From: Faecalimonas umbilicata
Lineage (GTDB): Bacteria; Bacillota; Clostridia; Lachnospirales; Lachnospiraceae
NCBI RefSeq assembly: GCF_004346095.1
Contig: NZ_SLZV01000013.1
Coordinates: forward strand, 16,012 to 80,011
Direction: 5' to 3'
DNA: 64,000 nucleotides
In this document: positions 1 to 8,650 of the stretch, in pieces
Layout of the letters: each line of letters starts with the position of its first letter
How positions within the stretch are numbered: the first letter of the stretch is position 1
Notes under the pieces: model-generated
Told to the model about the DNA's origin: nothing
Databases searched by the model: none
What the model saw: the letters and a program-made list of their open reading frames with translations, nothing else
Translations under genes and position numbers: made by a program

Positions 1-3000
1 AGACAAAAAGAATACTATAAGAAAATGCATCCAGAGCAATTCTCGGACTCTAAAACTGTTAAAAAGGGAAAAATACAAAGGGAAATGTTGGATTTCTACT
101 TGGATACACTAACAAGTAGAAACATGGATAAACAATTCGAAGAACTATGTAGAGCGATTGCTGAAGTAGAAATATGTCCAAATTTATTGCCACAAACAGG
201 TCCTACTGGAGGTGGTGATAGCAAAGTAGATTCAGAAACATATCCAGTTGCAGAGGATCTATCCGAAATGTGGTATTGCAGAGTCACACCATCGGCAGCT
301 CTTGAACGTTGGGCATTTGCAATAAGCGCAAAAAAAGATTGGAAACCTAAACTAAAATCGGATGTAAAAAAAATAGTTACCGTAAATAATGATCTTGGAC
401 GTAAATATGAAAAAATTTTCTTTATGTCAAATCAATATATTTCTGATAAAAAGCGGGCTGAATGCGAAGATGAACTCAGATCTCAATATGATATTGATGT
501 TCGAATTTTAGATAGGACATGGATGCTTGATAAAATCTTTGCATCACAGAAAAATATTGAGATCGCAATAAAACATCTTGGATTATCTGATAGTTTATCA
601 GATGAAATAGAGGTTGGTGAACACGATTACAAAAGGAAGAATAAGCTGGAGAAAATAGAGGAAACACTAAAAAATCCTGACATTAAAGATTCAGAGAAAG
701 TAAAGCTAGTTTTCAAGGCTGTAGTCATCGCACGCGAACTTGAATTTTCAGCAGACAAAATACTAGGGTTAATTGATCGATGCATACGTATTTCTAAGAA
801 ATATGGTACAAAAATAGAAATAGCTGAAGCATATAGTGTTGCAGCATGGACTATTTATTGGTGGTATCACGATCCTGAATTATATTATGAGTATTATCAA
901 GAATACGAGAAGAGAACGATTAAAGAACACAATGTTCATTTGTTTAAAGATTTGGTTGCTTTATGGATTAACCTATTTTCTCTAACAAACGAAGGTGTTC
1001 AAGGAATTGACCTTCAAAAACATAAAAGAATTGTAACAGATGAATTTGAAGCATTCATTAAGGATCAAACAAAACCAAATACTGCCTTAGAAGCCAGAGC
1101 CGCATATATCCCTTTTAGAATCATCACCGAAGAAGACATAGAGTCTATTGTAAATGAAATGTTTGAATTATTGGATGAAACTACCGGTCATCTGGATTTG
1201 GACTTATCAGATATTTATAAATTGATTATGGAGTTTCCGGTAATTCTCGAATCTGACCGGTATGATTCTTTATTCGAAAAGGCTGTTGCAACGGCGGGAA
1301 AATGTAAACAAGATACAGAAATGGCCTGTATGCTCGCTGAAAGAGGTGCAAAACTGAAAAATGAAAAACCATATGAGGCGATATCGTATTTCAGCAGAAC
1401 TCTTATTCCATTTTACAATGAACAGAACAAGGAAAACCTTTGTAAATCAGTATTTGCATTAGCTGATATTTATGAAAAATGCGGACTGAATTGGGCTGCA
1501 AGGAATTTTTATTATTACATATTTTGTGTCTGTATAAATCAATACTTCAAATATGGAGAAGTTTTACCGCTGCTATTTATTAGCCTTAATAAACTCAAAT
1601 ACCTCGAACTGAGACTAGGACATGTTCTTTATTCTACAGAATTCTCGTTCTTTGAAAAAATAGCAATAGAATTATATCCGGATACATATCATGCTAATGA
1701 AGAAGCGCTGTTTCACTATGATTTTGCACTGGCCTTAATGCTATTACAATGCAAAAACCCACAAAAAGAAGTCTTGATGAGACTTCCGTACTATTTTGAA
1801 AAGAATGGCTTGGATATTTCTTCTATCGTAACGAGGTATATGCTCGGACATTATGACGAGGGTCTTCTGAGTCAATTAGGAAACGATAAGAAACAGTTTG
1901 ATAAAACAATTAGCGAGTGGAGGAATTCCCCAGTAGCTGATGAAATCGTAGCTGATCCTTGGTTTGGTGCAGAAAAAGTGTGTAAGTTACAGTCTCGTAT
2001 TTTAGGATGTGATATAGCAATCTCGCTAGATGCACCATATGTAAATGGGGAGTTTGAAGTAGCAGCAACTATTTTAGCAACCATAGAAAGCTTTTTAGGA
2101 ACAGGTATCAAGAATGATCTGATTTCTATGTGTGGCAGAATAGATATAAGCTTAAATTATTATGAAAACTTAGAGGAGTTTGTCACCTGGGAAAAGCTTA
2201 ATTCGAATAAGTTGGAAATATTCATTGGAAATTATTCGAAAGATGATTTTTTGTTGATTCAACAACAGATTTCTGTATTCCTTACAGAAATCCTCGGTGC
2301 CATAATCTCAATGATGTTTCCATTCTCTGAATCATTAGACAGACTTAAGAGAATGGTTTTGAAAGAAGCTGCATTGGATAGGACCTTTATTTTTTCGAAT
2401 AGTGTTGTATTTGGACAAGAAACAATGGGGAAAGAGGCTTTCTTATTTGATACTGTTCTTGATAAAACAGAAACATTCGAAACCGGGGCGGAATTAATTG
2501 TTCCAAACAAAATAGAAAAACAAAAAGAAAAGAAAAAGCCTTCAACCATTACAATAGGATTGCCTCCAGAAGGAAAAGATCTTATTAATAATGTAAATCA
2601 ACATAGTATAAAGACCCATTCTATCATTAGTATTCCTGACTGGGATAACGGTCAATGGAAAGGTGTTATGTTTATGGCTGATGTGTATAAACATTCATTT
2701 CCTCCAATCTTAGCATTTGTTTTCAAGAAGGAAGAAGGGGCCGTAATATTTGAAAAGTGGATAGATGAATTTGGTGTAGATGATACATACGATAATATTG
2801 AAATAAGGATGATAAAAGGGATTGATTCTATAAATCCATTTTCTTATCGCATAATTGTAGGAAGTTCAAAGATTCCTCTGGAGGAAGATGTGAGAATAAT
2901 TGCTTCGCCTTCAAGAGTTCATACGATGATGCCACAAAACAATCGTAATATTTCAATGTTTGAAAAAGAGTTAGAAGTAAGCAATTCATTTTCTATTTGT

Positions 3001-3228
3001 CCTGCTATTATGGGAAAAGATGGACAACAACCAAAAATCAAAGAACATCTTATGATTAAAAAATCAAAAACGAGCATTAAAATATATAATGCTTTTGACA
3101 TTCCCCAGGATGATTTTTTGATTTTTTCAGGTATTTTACCAACAGATAATCCGCTTATTCCAAAAGAAAAAGCATGTGACGCGCATATCTTGAAAATCAT
3201 TGATATGCATAAAAAATTGCACAATTAG
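1..3228 (+). CDS. Large nuclease-like N-terminus plus helical repeat protein (probable defence effector), 5' end outside window
   Basis: The reading frame is open to the window edge; the first ATG is at 25, but the family usually has more residues before the FSDS motif, so the true start is probably upstream. Residues about 40-190 look like a PD-(D/E)XK restriction-endonuclease fold: TGPTGGGDSKVDSETYP followed by WAFAISAKKDWKPK, with the D and the SAKK lysine as likely catalytic residues. The middle (about 200-700) is strongly helical and resembles TPR-type repeats. The C-terminal 250 residues are beta-rich and unassigned. Proteins with this N-terminus occur in phage-defence islands, and the neighbours here agree. 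The substrate (DNA or RNA) cannot be read from sequence. A strong terminator follows directly, so it looks monocistronic. Family assignment is fairly sure; the defence role is inferred. Confidence 0.75.
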   Translation, partial: RQKEYYKKMHPEQFSDSKTVKKGKIQREMLDFYLDTLTSRNMDKQFEELCRAIAEVEICPNLLPQTGPTGGGDSKVDSETYPVAEDLSEMWYCRVTPSAALERWAFAISAKKDWKPKLKSDVKKIVTVNNDLGRKYEKIFFMSNQYISDKKRAECEDELRSQYDIDVRILDRTWMLDKIFASQKNIEIAIKHLGLSDSLSDEIEVGEHDYKRKNKLEKIEETLKNPDIKDSEKVKLVFKAVVIARELEFSADKILGLIDRCIRISKKYGTKIEIAEAYSVAAWTIYWWYHDPELYYEYYQEYEKRTIKEHNVHLFKDLVALWINLFSLTNEGVQGIDLQKHKRIVTDEFEAFIKDQTKPNTALEARAAYIPFRIITEEDIESIVNEMFELLDETTGHLDLDLSDIYKLIMEFPVILESDRYDSLFEKAVATAGKCKQDTEMACMLAERGAKLKNEKPYEAISYFSRTLIPFYNEQNKENLCKSVFALADIYEKCGLNWAARNFYYYIFCVCINQYFKYGEVLPLLFISLNKLKYLELRLGHVLYSTEFSFFEKIAIELYPDTYHANEEALFHYDFALALMLLQCKNPQKEVLMRLPYYFEKNGLDISSIVTRYMLGHYDEGLLSQLGNDKKQFDKTISEWRNSPVADEIVADPWFGAEKVCKLQSRILGCDIAISLDAPYVNGEFEVAATILATIESFLGTGIKNDLISMCGRIDISLNYYENLEEFVTWEKLNSNKLEIFIGNYSKDDFLLIQQQISVFLTEILGAIISMMFPFSESLDRLKRMVLKEAALDRTFIFSNSVVFGQETMGKEAFLFDTVLDKTETFETGAELIVPNKIEKQKEKKKPSTITIGLPPEGKDLINNVNQHSIKTHSIISIPDWDNGQWKGVMFMADVYKHSFPPILAFVFKKEEGAVIFEKWIDEFGVDDTYDNIEIRMIKGIDSINPFSYRIIVGSSKIPLEEDVRIIASPSRVHTMMPQNNRNISMFEKELEVSNSFSICPAIMGKDGQQPKIKEHLMIKKSKTSIKIYNAFDIPQDDFLIFSGILPTDNPLIPKEKACDAHILKIIDMHKKLHN

Positions 3229-3235
3229 TAAATTG

Positions 3236-3275
3236 GACCGCTTTGATTACAAAATGATTAAAGCGGTCTTTTTAT
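3236..3275 (+). terminator. Rho-independent terminator after the nuclease-repeat gene
   Basis: A 9-bp perfect stem, GACCGCTTT with AAAGCGGTC, is followed by a T-run. It begins 8 bases after the stop codon at 3226-3228. Confidence 0.9.
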
Positions 3276-3391
3276 ACCCTAAAAGTATGCAACTGGGCAG
3301 AGTTTCAATCCCTAACTTAGCAGGATATGCCGATAGTGTTCCAATTAGCTGTTGATGAACGCTTGACCCTGGGATTCATTTTTCTTCTTGC

Positions 3392-3446
3392 AAAAAAATA
3401 TCCTCTTGGATTAATATTTATTTTTTAACATTAATCCAAGAGGATA
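3392..3446 (-). terminator. Terminator for the minus-strand small membrane protein transcript
   Basis: A perfect 17-bp inverted repeat (3399-3415 with 3430-3446) is followed on the minus strand by seven Ts. The stretch 3276-3500 holds no gene that I can see. Confidence 0.85.
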
Positions 3447-3500
3447 TACATCATATCTTTAGTTTACACAGAATGGTTACAGAACCTTTGATATTAAAAT

Positions 3501-3792
3501 TTAGAATGCTGATACCAGATCCATCATACCACGAATCCCGTCTTTAATTAGATCAAACATTGATAATACAGTTACACTGACTGTCACAAGCACAATAACT
3601 GATCCAATGCCATACCAGACATGTGACAAATGCAAGTGCAAGAAATACCCAGTAAAATGCGTGGAAGATGCTGTATATTCCTCTGATTATACCTACAATC
3701 GAATATACAATCCCCAAGCAAAGTAATACCGGTAATTTGAAAATTAATTTAAATGTGTTCAGCAAAAAACTTAACACGATCATGTTAAGCAC
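3501..3792 (-). pseudogene. Small hydrophobic membrane protein, frameshifted near its C-terminus
   Basis: A GGAGGTG ribosome binding site precedes the ATG at 3792. The first 60 or so residues are mostly hydrophobic and predict two membrane segments. The starting frame runs to a TGA at 3553, but its last residues become cysteine-rich and unlike the rest. From about 3618 a neighbouring frame continues naturally as VWYGIGSVIVLVTVSVTVLS and ends with FDLIKDGIRGMMDLVSAF at a TAA at 3501. A one-base shift near 3615-3620 would restore a protein of about 96 residues. I do not recognise the family. A frameshift or a sequencing error are both possible. Confidence 0.6.
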
Positions 3793-3956
3793 CTCCTCTA
3801 TCTAAAATTTCAAAGTGCCTGTAAGGGATAAAATCTTCTAATACACTTCTTTTCCAGTTCCTTGGAATTATTATCAATAGTATATCACAGATCCTCATTT
3901 ATGTCAGTATTCGTGACATTGCATATATAGCGCATTTATATAAATCTTGACCATAA

Positions 3957-4030
3957 TGTCAGGTGCAGGAGTCGAACCTGCGTCCTTTGCCGATACTTGG
4001 CACTGCGCCTCTCCGCTGCGCTACCCTGAC
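3957..4030 (-). tRNA. tRNA-like element or degenerate tRNA, anticodon position reads GTA
   Basis: The minus strand folds as a 74-nt cloverleaf. The acceptor GTCAGGG pairs with ACCTGAC apart from one G-A mismatch. The D-arm has a GCGC/GCGC stem, and the anticodon arm is TGCC/GGCA. The T-arm is GCAGG-TTCGACT-CCTGC. The anticodon loop AAGTATC lacks the universal U33, having A, and puts GTA (tyrosine) at the anticodon position, yet there is no long variable arm as a tyrosine tRNA should have. CCA is not encoded. It begins 10 bases after the RlaP remnant in the same direction, so it may be the tail of the RNA-repair transcript. It could equally be a decayed tRNA gene. Confidence 0.5.
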
Positions 4031-4040
4031 GTTTTGCAAG

Positions 4041-4668
4041 TTACTCCCAATTCCTCAGTTCTTGCAAGAACAATTGATTCAACTCATTCCAATCTGGTGT
4101 GTGACTATCTTCCAGCGATCTCACTACATTTTTGATACTCGAAATACTTTCATCAAGATATTCATTTATTTCCGGAATCCTTGGGATCAACTTCACCTCC
4201 GGAGAGTTCATCTTTAATCCCAGCAATTGATTCACTGCACCGATTAATTCTGTCGGCAACTCTGCTTTCATCAACTCTGAAAACAACATAGGAGGAGGCG
4301 TCCCTCGAGCCAAAATCCATCGGCATGCCAGTACCGGACGTAAGACGTAGAAATATTTCTTTGCTCTCACAAAATCACCTTTAAGATATTCCCGATAGTT
4401 TCCTTCAGCCATACTGATATAGTGGTGCAACGTCTTCTTTGATGAAAAGTAATGAATCATTAAATCACGAAACTTGGCGGCAAATTCTGTTTCCTGATAA
4501 ACAATTGGAGAAGAAAACCACTCAAATAGTGTTGGGTTTGACTTGTACAGTAATCTTAATGTCTTTTGCAAATCCCCAGGCACGACTTCCCGATTCAACG
4601 GCTAATAGCATTTTTATATGCTCCTCTTCTTCAATCCTACGAAGCTGAGTCTGTATCTTTTCTCTCAT
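4041..4668 (-). pseudogene. RlaP-type (RtcB-associated) nucleotidyltransferase, internally deleted and frameshifted
   Basis: The family is a polymerase-beta-like nucleotidyltransferase often coded next to RtcB and thought to act in RNA repair. The start at 4668 (MREKIQTQL) follows AAAGGTG and overlaps the RtcB gene by 32 bases. The N-terminal piece keeps VESGSRAWGFA, the first half of the active-site motif, but the expected DSDYDVR aspartates are absent. At about 4573 the sequence jumps to a second frame that continues DLQKTLRLLYKSNPTLFEWF and the rest of the family's C-terminal half. The joint falls in TGGGGATTTGC, where the W-G-F codons of the first part and the W-D-L codons of the second could share bases, so a deletion between short repeats is likely. 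The product would be inactive. Confidence 0.8.
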
Positions 4669-5908
4669 TTGTGTCACCTTTCTTTTTCCAAGGTACCTCC
4701 CCATCCGAAGCTTTGAAATTATATACCGGTTTCATGATATCGATGATATCTACAGAATCCCTGATTACATCAATGATATCCTCAAGCGATTTATATGCCA
4801 TTGGCGCCTCATCTAATGTATCAGCATTCACTGACGTAGAATAAATACCTTGCATGGATGCCTTGTATTCCTCTAAATCAATGGACTGTTTTGCTTTTGT
4901 TCTGGACATGATTCTTCCTGCTCCATGTGGTGCTGAATTATTCCATTCCGAATTTCCTTTTCCAACAGCAAGAACGGAACCATCTCTCATATTAATCGGA
5001 ATCAACACTTTTTCACCAGCATGTGCGGCAATTGCACCCTTTCTAAGAATCATCTCATCGACATCTATATAATTATGAATAGTATGGAAATCTTCTACTG
5101 CCGTCATTCCTGTTCTTTCAATAATCACTTCTGCCATGCGCTCTCTGCTTCTTCTTGCAAACCGCTGGCAGATTTCTACATCGTGCAGGTAATCATCCAT
5201 AAATGATCCGTAAAGCCAGCAAATATCATTTGGTGCATCCAAATCCTGTATCTCATAATTTTGTTTTAACTGCTTCAATGCCTCTTGGATTTCCGCTCTT
5301 CTTCCCTGCTCTTTGTAATTACGAATAATCTCATCGCGCTCTTTAAAGTACTCTTCTTTTCCCATATGCAAATCGATCGCTAGCTGTTGATAAATCTCAG
5401 CCACCTGTTTTCCCAAATTTCGGCTTCCTGAATGAATAACTAAATAATACGTACCATCCTTTGCCTGATCAACCTCTATAAAGTGGTTTCCTCCCCCCAG
5501 CGTTCCAAGCGATCTCTCCAATCTCTTTGCATCTCGCAAGGATCTATAACATTTAAGCTGCGTCAAATCAAATCGCTCCATTCTCCCTTCCCATACATTC
5601 ATTCCAGAAGGAACATAATGGCATGCTTCATCAATTTTTTCAAAATCAATCTTCTGATCCTGCAGCTTTACAGTATACATTCCACAGCCAATATCAACTC
5701 CGACAATATTAGGACAAATTTTATCTATGACCGTCATGGTCGTTCCAATCGTACATCCTTTTCCGGCATGGACATCAGGCATAATTCGCACCTTGCTTCC
5801 CTTTGTCAGGTCATAGTCACACATTCTTCTAATCTGCTCTATTGCCTCAGCTTCTACGACTTTTGCGTAACAGATTGCTGTTGTAACTTTTCCCTTTATT
5901 TCAAACAT
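4637..5908 (-). CDS. rtcB: RNA ligase RtcB
   Basis: This 423-residue protein joins RNA 2',3'-cyclic phosphate or 3'-phosphate ends to 5'-OH ends using GTP and Mn2+. Family motifs are all present: DVHAGKGCTIGTT and GVDIGCGM near residues 55-80 (metal-binding Asp, His and Cys), GGGNHFIEV and HSGSRNLG in the middle, and SAPHGAGRIMSRTKAKQ, whose first histidine is the guanylylated residue. The start at MFEIKGK is set by AAAGGATG upstream; an upstream extension in this frame overlaps the neighbouring gene and matches nothing in RtcB. It lies 25 bases after the Ro-like gene and overlaps the RlaP remnant, so the three form one operon. Confidence 0.95.
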   Translation of the reverse strand: MFEIKGKVTTAICYAKVVEAEAIEQIRRMCDYDLTKGSKVRIMPDVHAGKGCTIGTTMTVIDKICPNIVGVDIGCGMYTVKLQDQKIDFEKIDEACHYVPSGMNVWEGRMERFDLTQLKCYRSLRDAKRLERSLGTLGGGNHFIEVDQAKDGTYYLVIHSGSRNLGKQVAEIYQQLAIDLHMGKEEYFKERDEIIRNYKEQGRRAEIQEALKQLKQNYEIQDLDAPNDICWLYGSFMDDYLHDVEICQRFARRSRERMAEVIIERTGMTAVEDFHTIHNYIDVDEMILRKGAIAAHAGEKVLIPINMRDGSVLAVGKGNSEWNNSAPHGAGRIMSRTKAKQSIDLEEYKASMQGIYSTSVNADTLDEAPMAYKSLEDIIDVIRDSVDIIDIMKPVYNFKASDGEVPWKKKGDTNERKDTDSAS

Positions 5909-5933
5909 TTCATACACATCCTTTCTCATCAAT

Positions 5934-7397
5934 CTATGCACTAATTTTCGCATATCGGCTGCTTTGCAAAACATCCAACATAAACTGATACGGCGAAAGA
6001 TTCCTGCCAGCAACCATTTCAAACAAATGGACAGAACATCCTGATACCAGTATGGCTCCGTGCTCATTCATAGTAACCGGCTGTTGACGATTCCTACTTG
6101 CTACATTCCAGAACACAATTTCTGGAAGTTTATATCCATATCTTTCATATTTATGTTTCGCATTTTCAAAATTGGTTTTATCCGCATGCAACATGCATGT
6201 GTTAAACTCCATATCAGAGATAATCACCAGCTTTGATGGTAAGTCCTTCTGCTGCACATGATATTTGATTGCAGTTTTCAGGATCAGATCAAATACAGCC
6301 TCCAGATTTGTATCAGCTACCTTATTAAAGGTCATAACATATTGCAATTTTTCTGCAAATGTTTCCCCCTTTAATTCAATCAGCTGAGGCTGTTCCGAAA
6401 ACTCAATAAAATAATTATGAAAAGCGCCTGAATTTCTTTCCGCAAAGTAGATTCCCAGAGAAAGAGCAACCGATGCAGGAGTCGGTTTTCCGCCCCAGTA
6501 CATGGAACCAGATGTATCAACTACTGCAATTGCATTTTCTTCACTACCAAAATCAGGAAGTGCCTTCCATGCAGTATTCAAAACTTCTTTTTCATCATTA
6601 GTCATTATGTTTTCTCTCTGAAGATAGGTCTCTACAAATTCATATGGCATGACGTGATCTGTATGCATTGTTACCGCATCCTGATTTACTGCTTCAATAA
6701 ATTCCAGGTATCTCATTTTGTCATTACGTAAGAAAGCATTTCTGTATTTGAACTGTGCTCTGGATGGAACTTTCGCATAATCAAATACATAGTCTTTCTC
6801 ACGAAGATGATTCTCTATCAAATCAATTTTTCTGCGGAGAGTTACAATCGTCTTTCTATATTGCTCCTGCGTCATTCCGAACTCCCTGGCAAGTTTCTTG
6901 GCATTTTTTACAGTGTTTACATTTGATGTATTTACAGACGGAAGCCACTTAGCCAACAAAGAAACTGGTTTATCCTCCATGCAATGCTGTACATCTTCCT
7001 CTAATTGAGCTTTTAGAAAGTTTATTGCCGCATGCTCACATTTTGTGTGCAATAAAACAAGGAAATCATCATACCTACCAAACTCTTCTATAAAGCTTAT
7101 ATTTTTAATAACAACGTCCGGATCATTTTCTGCCAACCACCGGAATATAATACGAAAGACACGTCTTTCACCAAGACCGCCCCTAATATCTCTGGTAAAA
7201 AACAGGAGTTTCATTGCCAATTCTGAATTTTCAGAATATGCACGAATAAAACGAATAACGATTTCATCCTCTCTCGAATTTCTCAAAGCTCCAATTGTAG
7301 CGAACAAATCCAACATGTCAGATCCGGTCGTTTTATACGTTGCTGCTCCATTCTCAGTCAGTGTTTTATTATCTTCCAATTTCAAATAATCTAACAT
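5934..7397 (-). CDS. Ro60-like TROVE/vWA protein (DUF2828 type)
   Basis: The 487-residue protein has an N-terminal helical-repeat region (about 1-280, with TRDIRGGLGERRVFR, a TROVE-like signature) and a C-terminal von Willebrand A domain (about 285-480) with an intact MIDAS motif DTSGSM. Ro proteins are rings that bind Y RNAs and misfolded or damaged RNA and are often coded with RtcB. The sequence also fits DUF2828 (NSGAFHNYFIEFSEQPQL, SDMEFN, VSGCS), which shares this fold. The ATG follows GGAGGGG. Just upstream, in the same direction, lies a leader of over 300 bases that can form tRNA-like RNA structures, as in known Ro/Y-RNA loci. Confidence 0.8.
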   Translation of the reverse strand: MLDYLKLEDNKTLTENGAATYKTTGSDMLDLFATIGALRNSREDEIVIRFIRAYSENSELAMKLLFFTRDIRGGLGERRVFRIIFRWLAENDPDVVIKNISFIEEFGRYDDFLVLLHTKCEHAAINFLKAQLEEDVQHCMEDKPVSLLAKWLPSVNTSNVNTVKNAKKLAREFGMTQEQYRKTIVTLRRKIDLIENHLREKDYVFDYAKVPSRAQFKYRNAFLRNDKMRYLEFIEAVNQDAVTMHTDHVMPYEFVETYLQRENIMTNDEKEVLNTAWKALPDFGSEENAIAVVDTSGSMYWGGKPTPASVALSLGIYFAERNSGAFHNYFIEFSEQPQLIELKGETFAEKLQYVMTFNKVADTNLEAVFDLILKTAIKYHVQQKDLPSKLVIISDMEFNTCMLHADKTNFENAKHKYERYGYKLPEIVFWNVASRNRQQPVTMNEHGAILVSGCSVHLFEMVAGRNLSPYQFMLDVLQSSRYAKISA

Positions 7398-7426
7398 GAT
7401 ATTTCCCCTCCAATTTTAATAACAAC

Positions 7427-7498
7427 AAGGCACCTCCGAGATTTGGACCCGTATAGAAAATAAATATTCTTTTGCTAATATATTGCTGTGGGTGCCTT
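7427..7498 (-). ncRNA. Second structured RNA candidate in the Ro-gene leader
   Basis: On the minus strand AAGGCACC (7498-7491) pairs perfectly with GGTGCCTT (7434-7427), closing a loop of about 56 nt that ends about 30 bases before the Ro-like start codon. The 5' flank repeats sequence at the 3' end of the tRNA-like RNA upstream (AYACAGCAATATAT-like blocks 80 bases apart), which suggests duplication of a Y-RNA-like unit. It could also simply be 5' UTR structure. Confidence 0.4.
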
Positions 7499-7579
7499 TC
7501 AAACACAAGACGCTGCCATTCGGCCTTTCAAACATATCGTCCATAATGATAGTAAAAATATATTGCTGTATGTGTCTTT

Positions 7580-7680
7580 ATCAACCAAGCATGCCTGACA
7601 GATGTTACGACGGCCATCTGCTGCCAAGTGGATTTTAAGTCCACCGCAAGGTCATAACCCCTCACGTGCTTTGTTATGAT
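7580..7680 (-). ncRNA. Candidate bacterial Y RNA with tRNA-like cloverleaf
   Basis: The ends pair through an interrupted stem: ATCATAACAAAGCA (7680-7667) with TGCTTGGTTGAT (7591-7580), leaving a small bulge and mismatch as Y-RNA stems do. Inside are three hairpins in tRNA order: GGT-TATG-ACC (D-like); GTGGA-CTTAAAA-TCCAC, whose 7-base loop is that of a UAA-anticodon leucine tRNA including U33; and CAGATG-N10-CATCTG (T-like). Bacterial Y RNAs that mimic tRNA are known beside Ro genes, and this one lies directly upstream of the Ro-like gene on the same strand. The fold was drawn by eye only. Confidence 0.6.
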
Positions 7681-7713
7681 CTAAGTTTATCTTTTTTGAT
7701 TTCAAATATCATG

Positions 7714-7752
7714 GAAAAAAAGTTGCGAACTGTTACAGTCCACAACTTTTTT
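7714..7752 (-). terminator. Terminator overlapping the end of the second WYL gene
   Basis: An 11-bp stem with two G-U pairs (GTTGTGGACTG / CAGTTCGCAAC, loop TAA) is flanked by A- and T-runs on the minus strand. It includes the TAA stop of the WYL gene and separates the regulator transcript from the Y-RNA/Ro/RtcB transcript. Confidence 0.85.
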
Positions 7753-8650
7753 GACTTGACAATCTGTCCTTTATTAAATTAATAAATGCCGTAGGCTTCA
7801 TAACGCGAATCATCGGTCCAAACGAAAGAACACGAATTAAAATCTCTGTTTCGTCCTCTTTATCATAGTGTATGGTCACCTGATACTTTCGATCATCTAT
7901 TTTTTCGACTTGCTTTTCGAAGTGTGCGAAATGCATCAGAACACGTTCCAAAGCATTTCGATCATCAACTAATTCAAAGATTATTGTTCGAGGATGCGGA
8001 CGGTTTCTTTTGCTAAGCTTGGTATCCTGTTTATCCTCGCATTTTTCACATGAGATGATTCTTCCAAGATTAATTGTATTCCCCAGCTTACCTCCGGTAC
8101 CAATTAAACGGAATTTATCATCTTTCTCGGAGTATTCCAGATACTCAGGAATTGTCTTTGTTGTCACTCGTTTCCCGCGACGATTCGTAATGCTGATTTG
8201 AATCGGATACTGATGCTTGATTGCATCCAGTATCAAACGAAAATTCCGAATATATTCTGCATCCTCATACGGATCACCGTCTGAATACTTATCAAAAACA
8301 TAAATATCTTCCGGAAAAAATAACGGTTCGACATCCGGAAATACGATGGGATGATCTGTAAACAGACGCACTCTCGGGTCGTGTGAGATTGCATTTAACC
8401 AACGTTTTTGCAACATTGTCAACGGTATTGTAGGCTTATTCTTAAGAATGGTCGTCCCGTCATCCTTCAACAGTTGCCAATGCTCTGCTCCCAAAGACTC
8501 TGTAATACTTAATGAACTTTCTTCAAACGCATAATTCTGAATAATCCTATTAATTTCTCCTGGTGTAAGCGGATGCTCCACCGCTTCTGTCAGAATTCTT
8601 GAAACAGTCTGAAAGTATGTCCCATATATTTCATGAAACAGCATGATCAT
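7733..8650 (-). CDS. WYL-domain protein, second of a pair
   Basis: About 305 residues. A central beta-rich WYL-like region (about 150-220, YPIQISITNRRGKR and DKFRLIGTGGKLGNTINLGRI) resembles the ligand-sensing domain of defence-associated transcription regulators; the N-terminal part has helices but no clear winged helix. The start is ATG 8650 or 8644 after AAAGGTGG and overlaps the preceding WYL gene, so the two are translationally coupled. The pair probably regulates the RNA-repair genes in answer to a nucleic-acid or nucleotide signal, replacing the RtcR-type activator used by enterobacteria. That role is inferred from position. Confidence 0.75.
   Translation of the reverse strand: MIMLFHEIYGTYFQTVSRILTEAVEHPLTPGEINRIIQNYAFEESSLSITESLGAEHWQLLKDDGTTILKNKPTIPLTMLQKRWLNAISHDPRVRLFTDHPIVFPDVEPLFFPEDIYVFDKYSDGDPYEDAEYIRNFRLILDAIKHQYPIQISITNRRGKRVTTKTIPEYLEYSEKDDKFRLIGTGGKLGNTINLGRIISCEKCEDKQDTKLSKRNRPHPRTIIFELVDDRNALERVLMHFAHFEKQVEKIDDRKYQVTIHYDKEDETEILIRVLSFGPMIRVMKPTAFINLIKDRLSSQKSCGL

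Noticed and set aside
3299..3330. GTTTCAATCCCTAAC-like string resembling a CRISPR repeat
   Set aside because: Only one copy, no spacing pattern and no cas gene in the window.
3947..4217. Plus-strand open frames over the tRNA-like element
   Set aside because: They are antisense to the tRNA-like sequence and the RlaP remnant and have no ribosome binding site.
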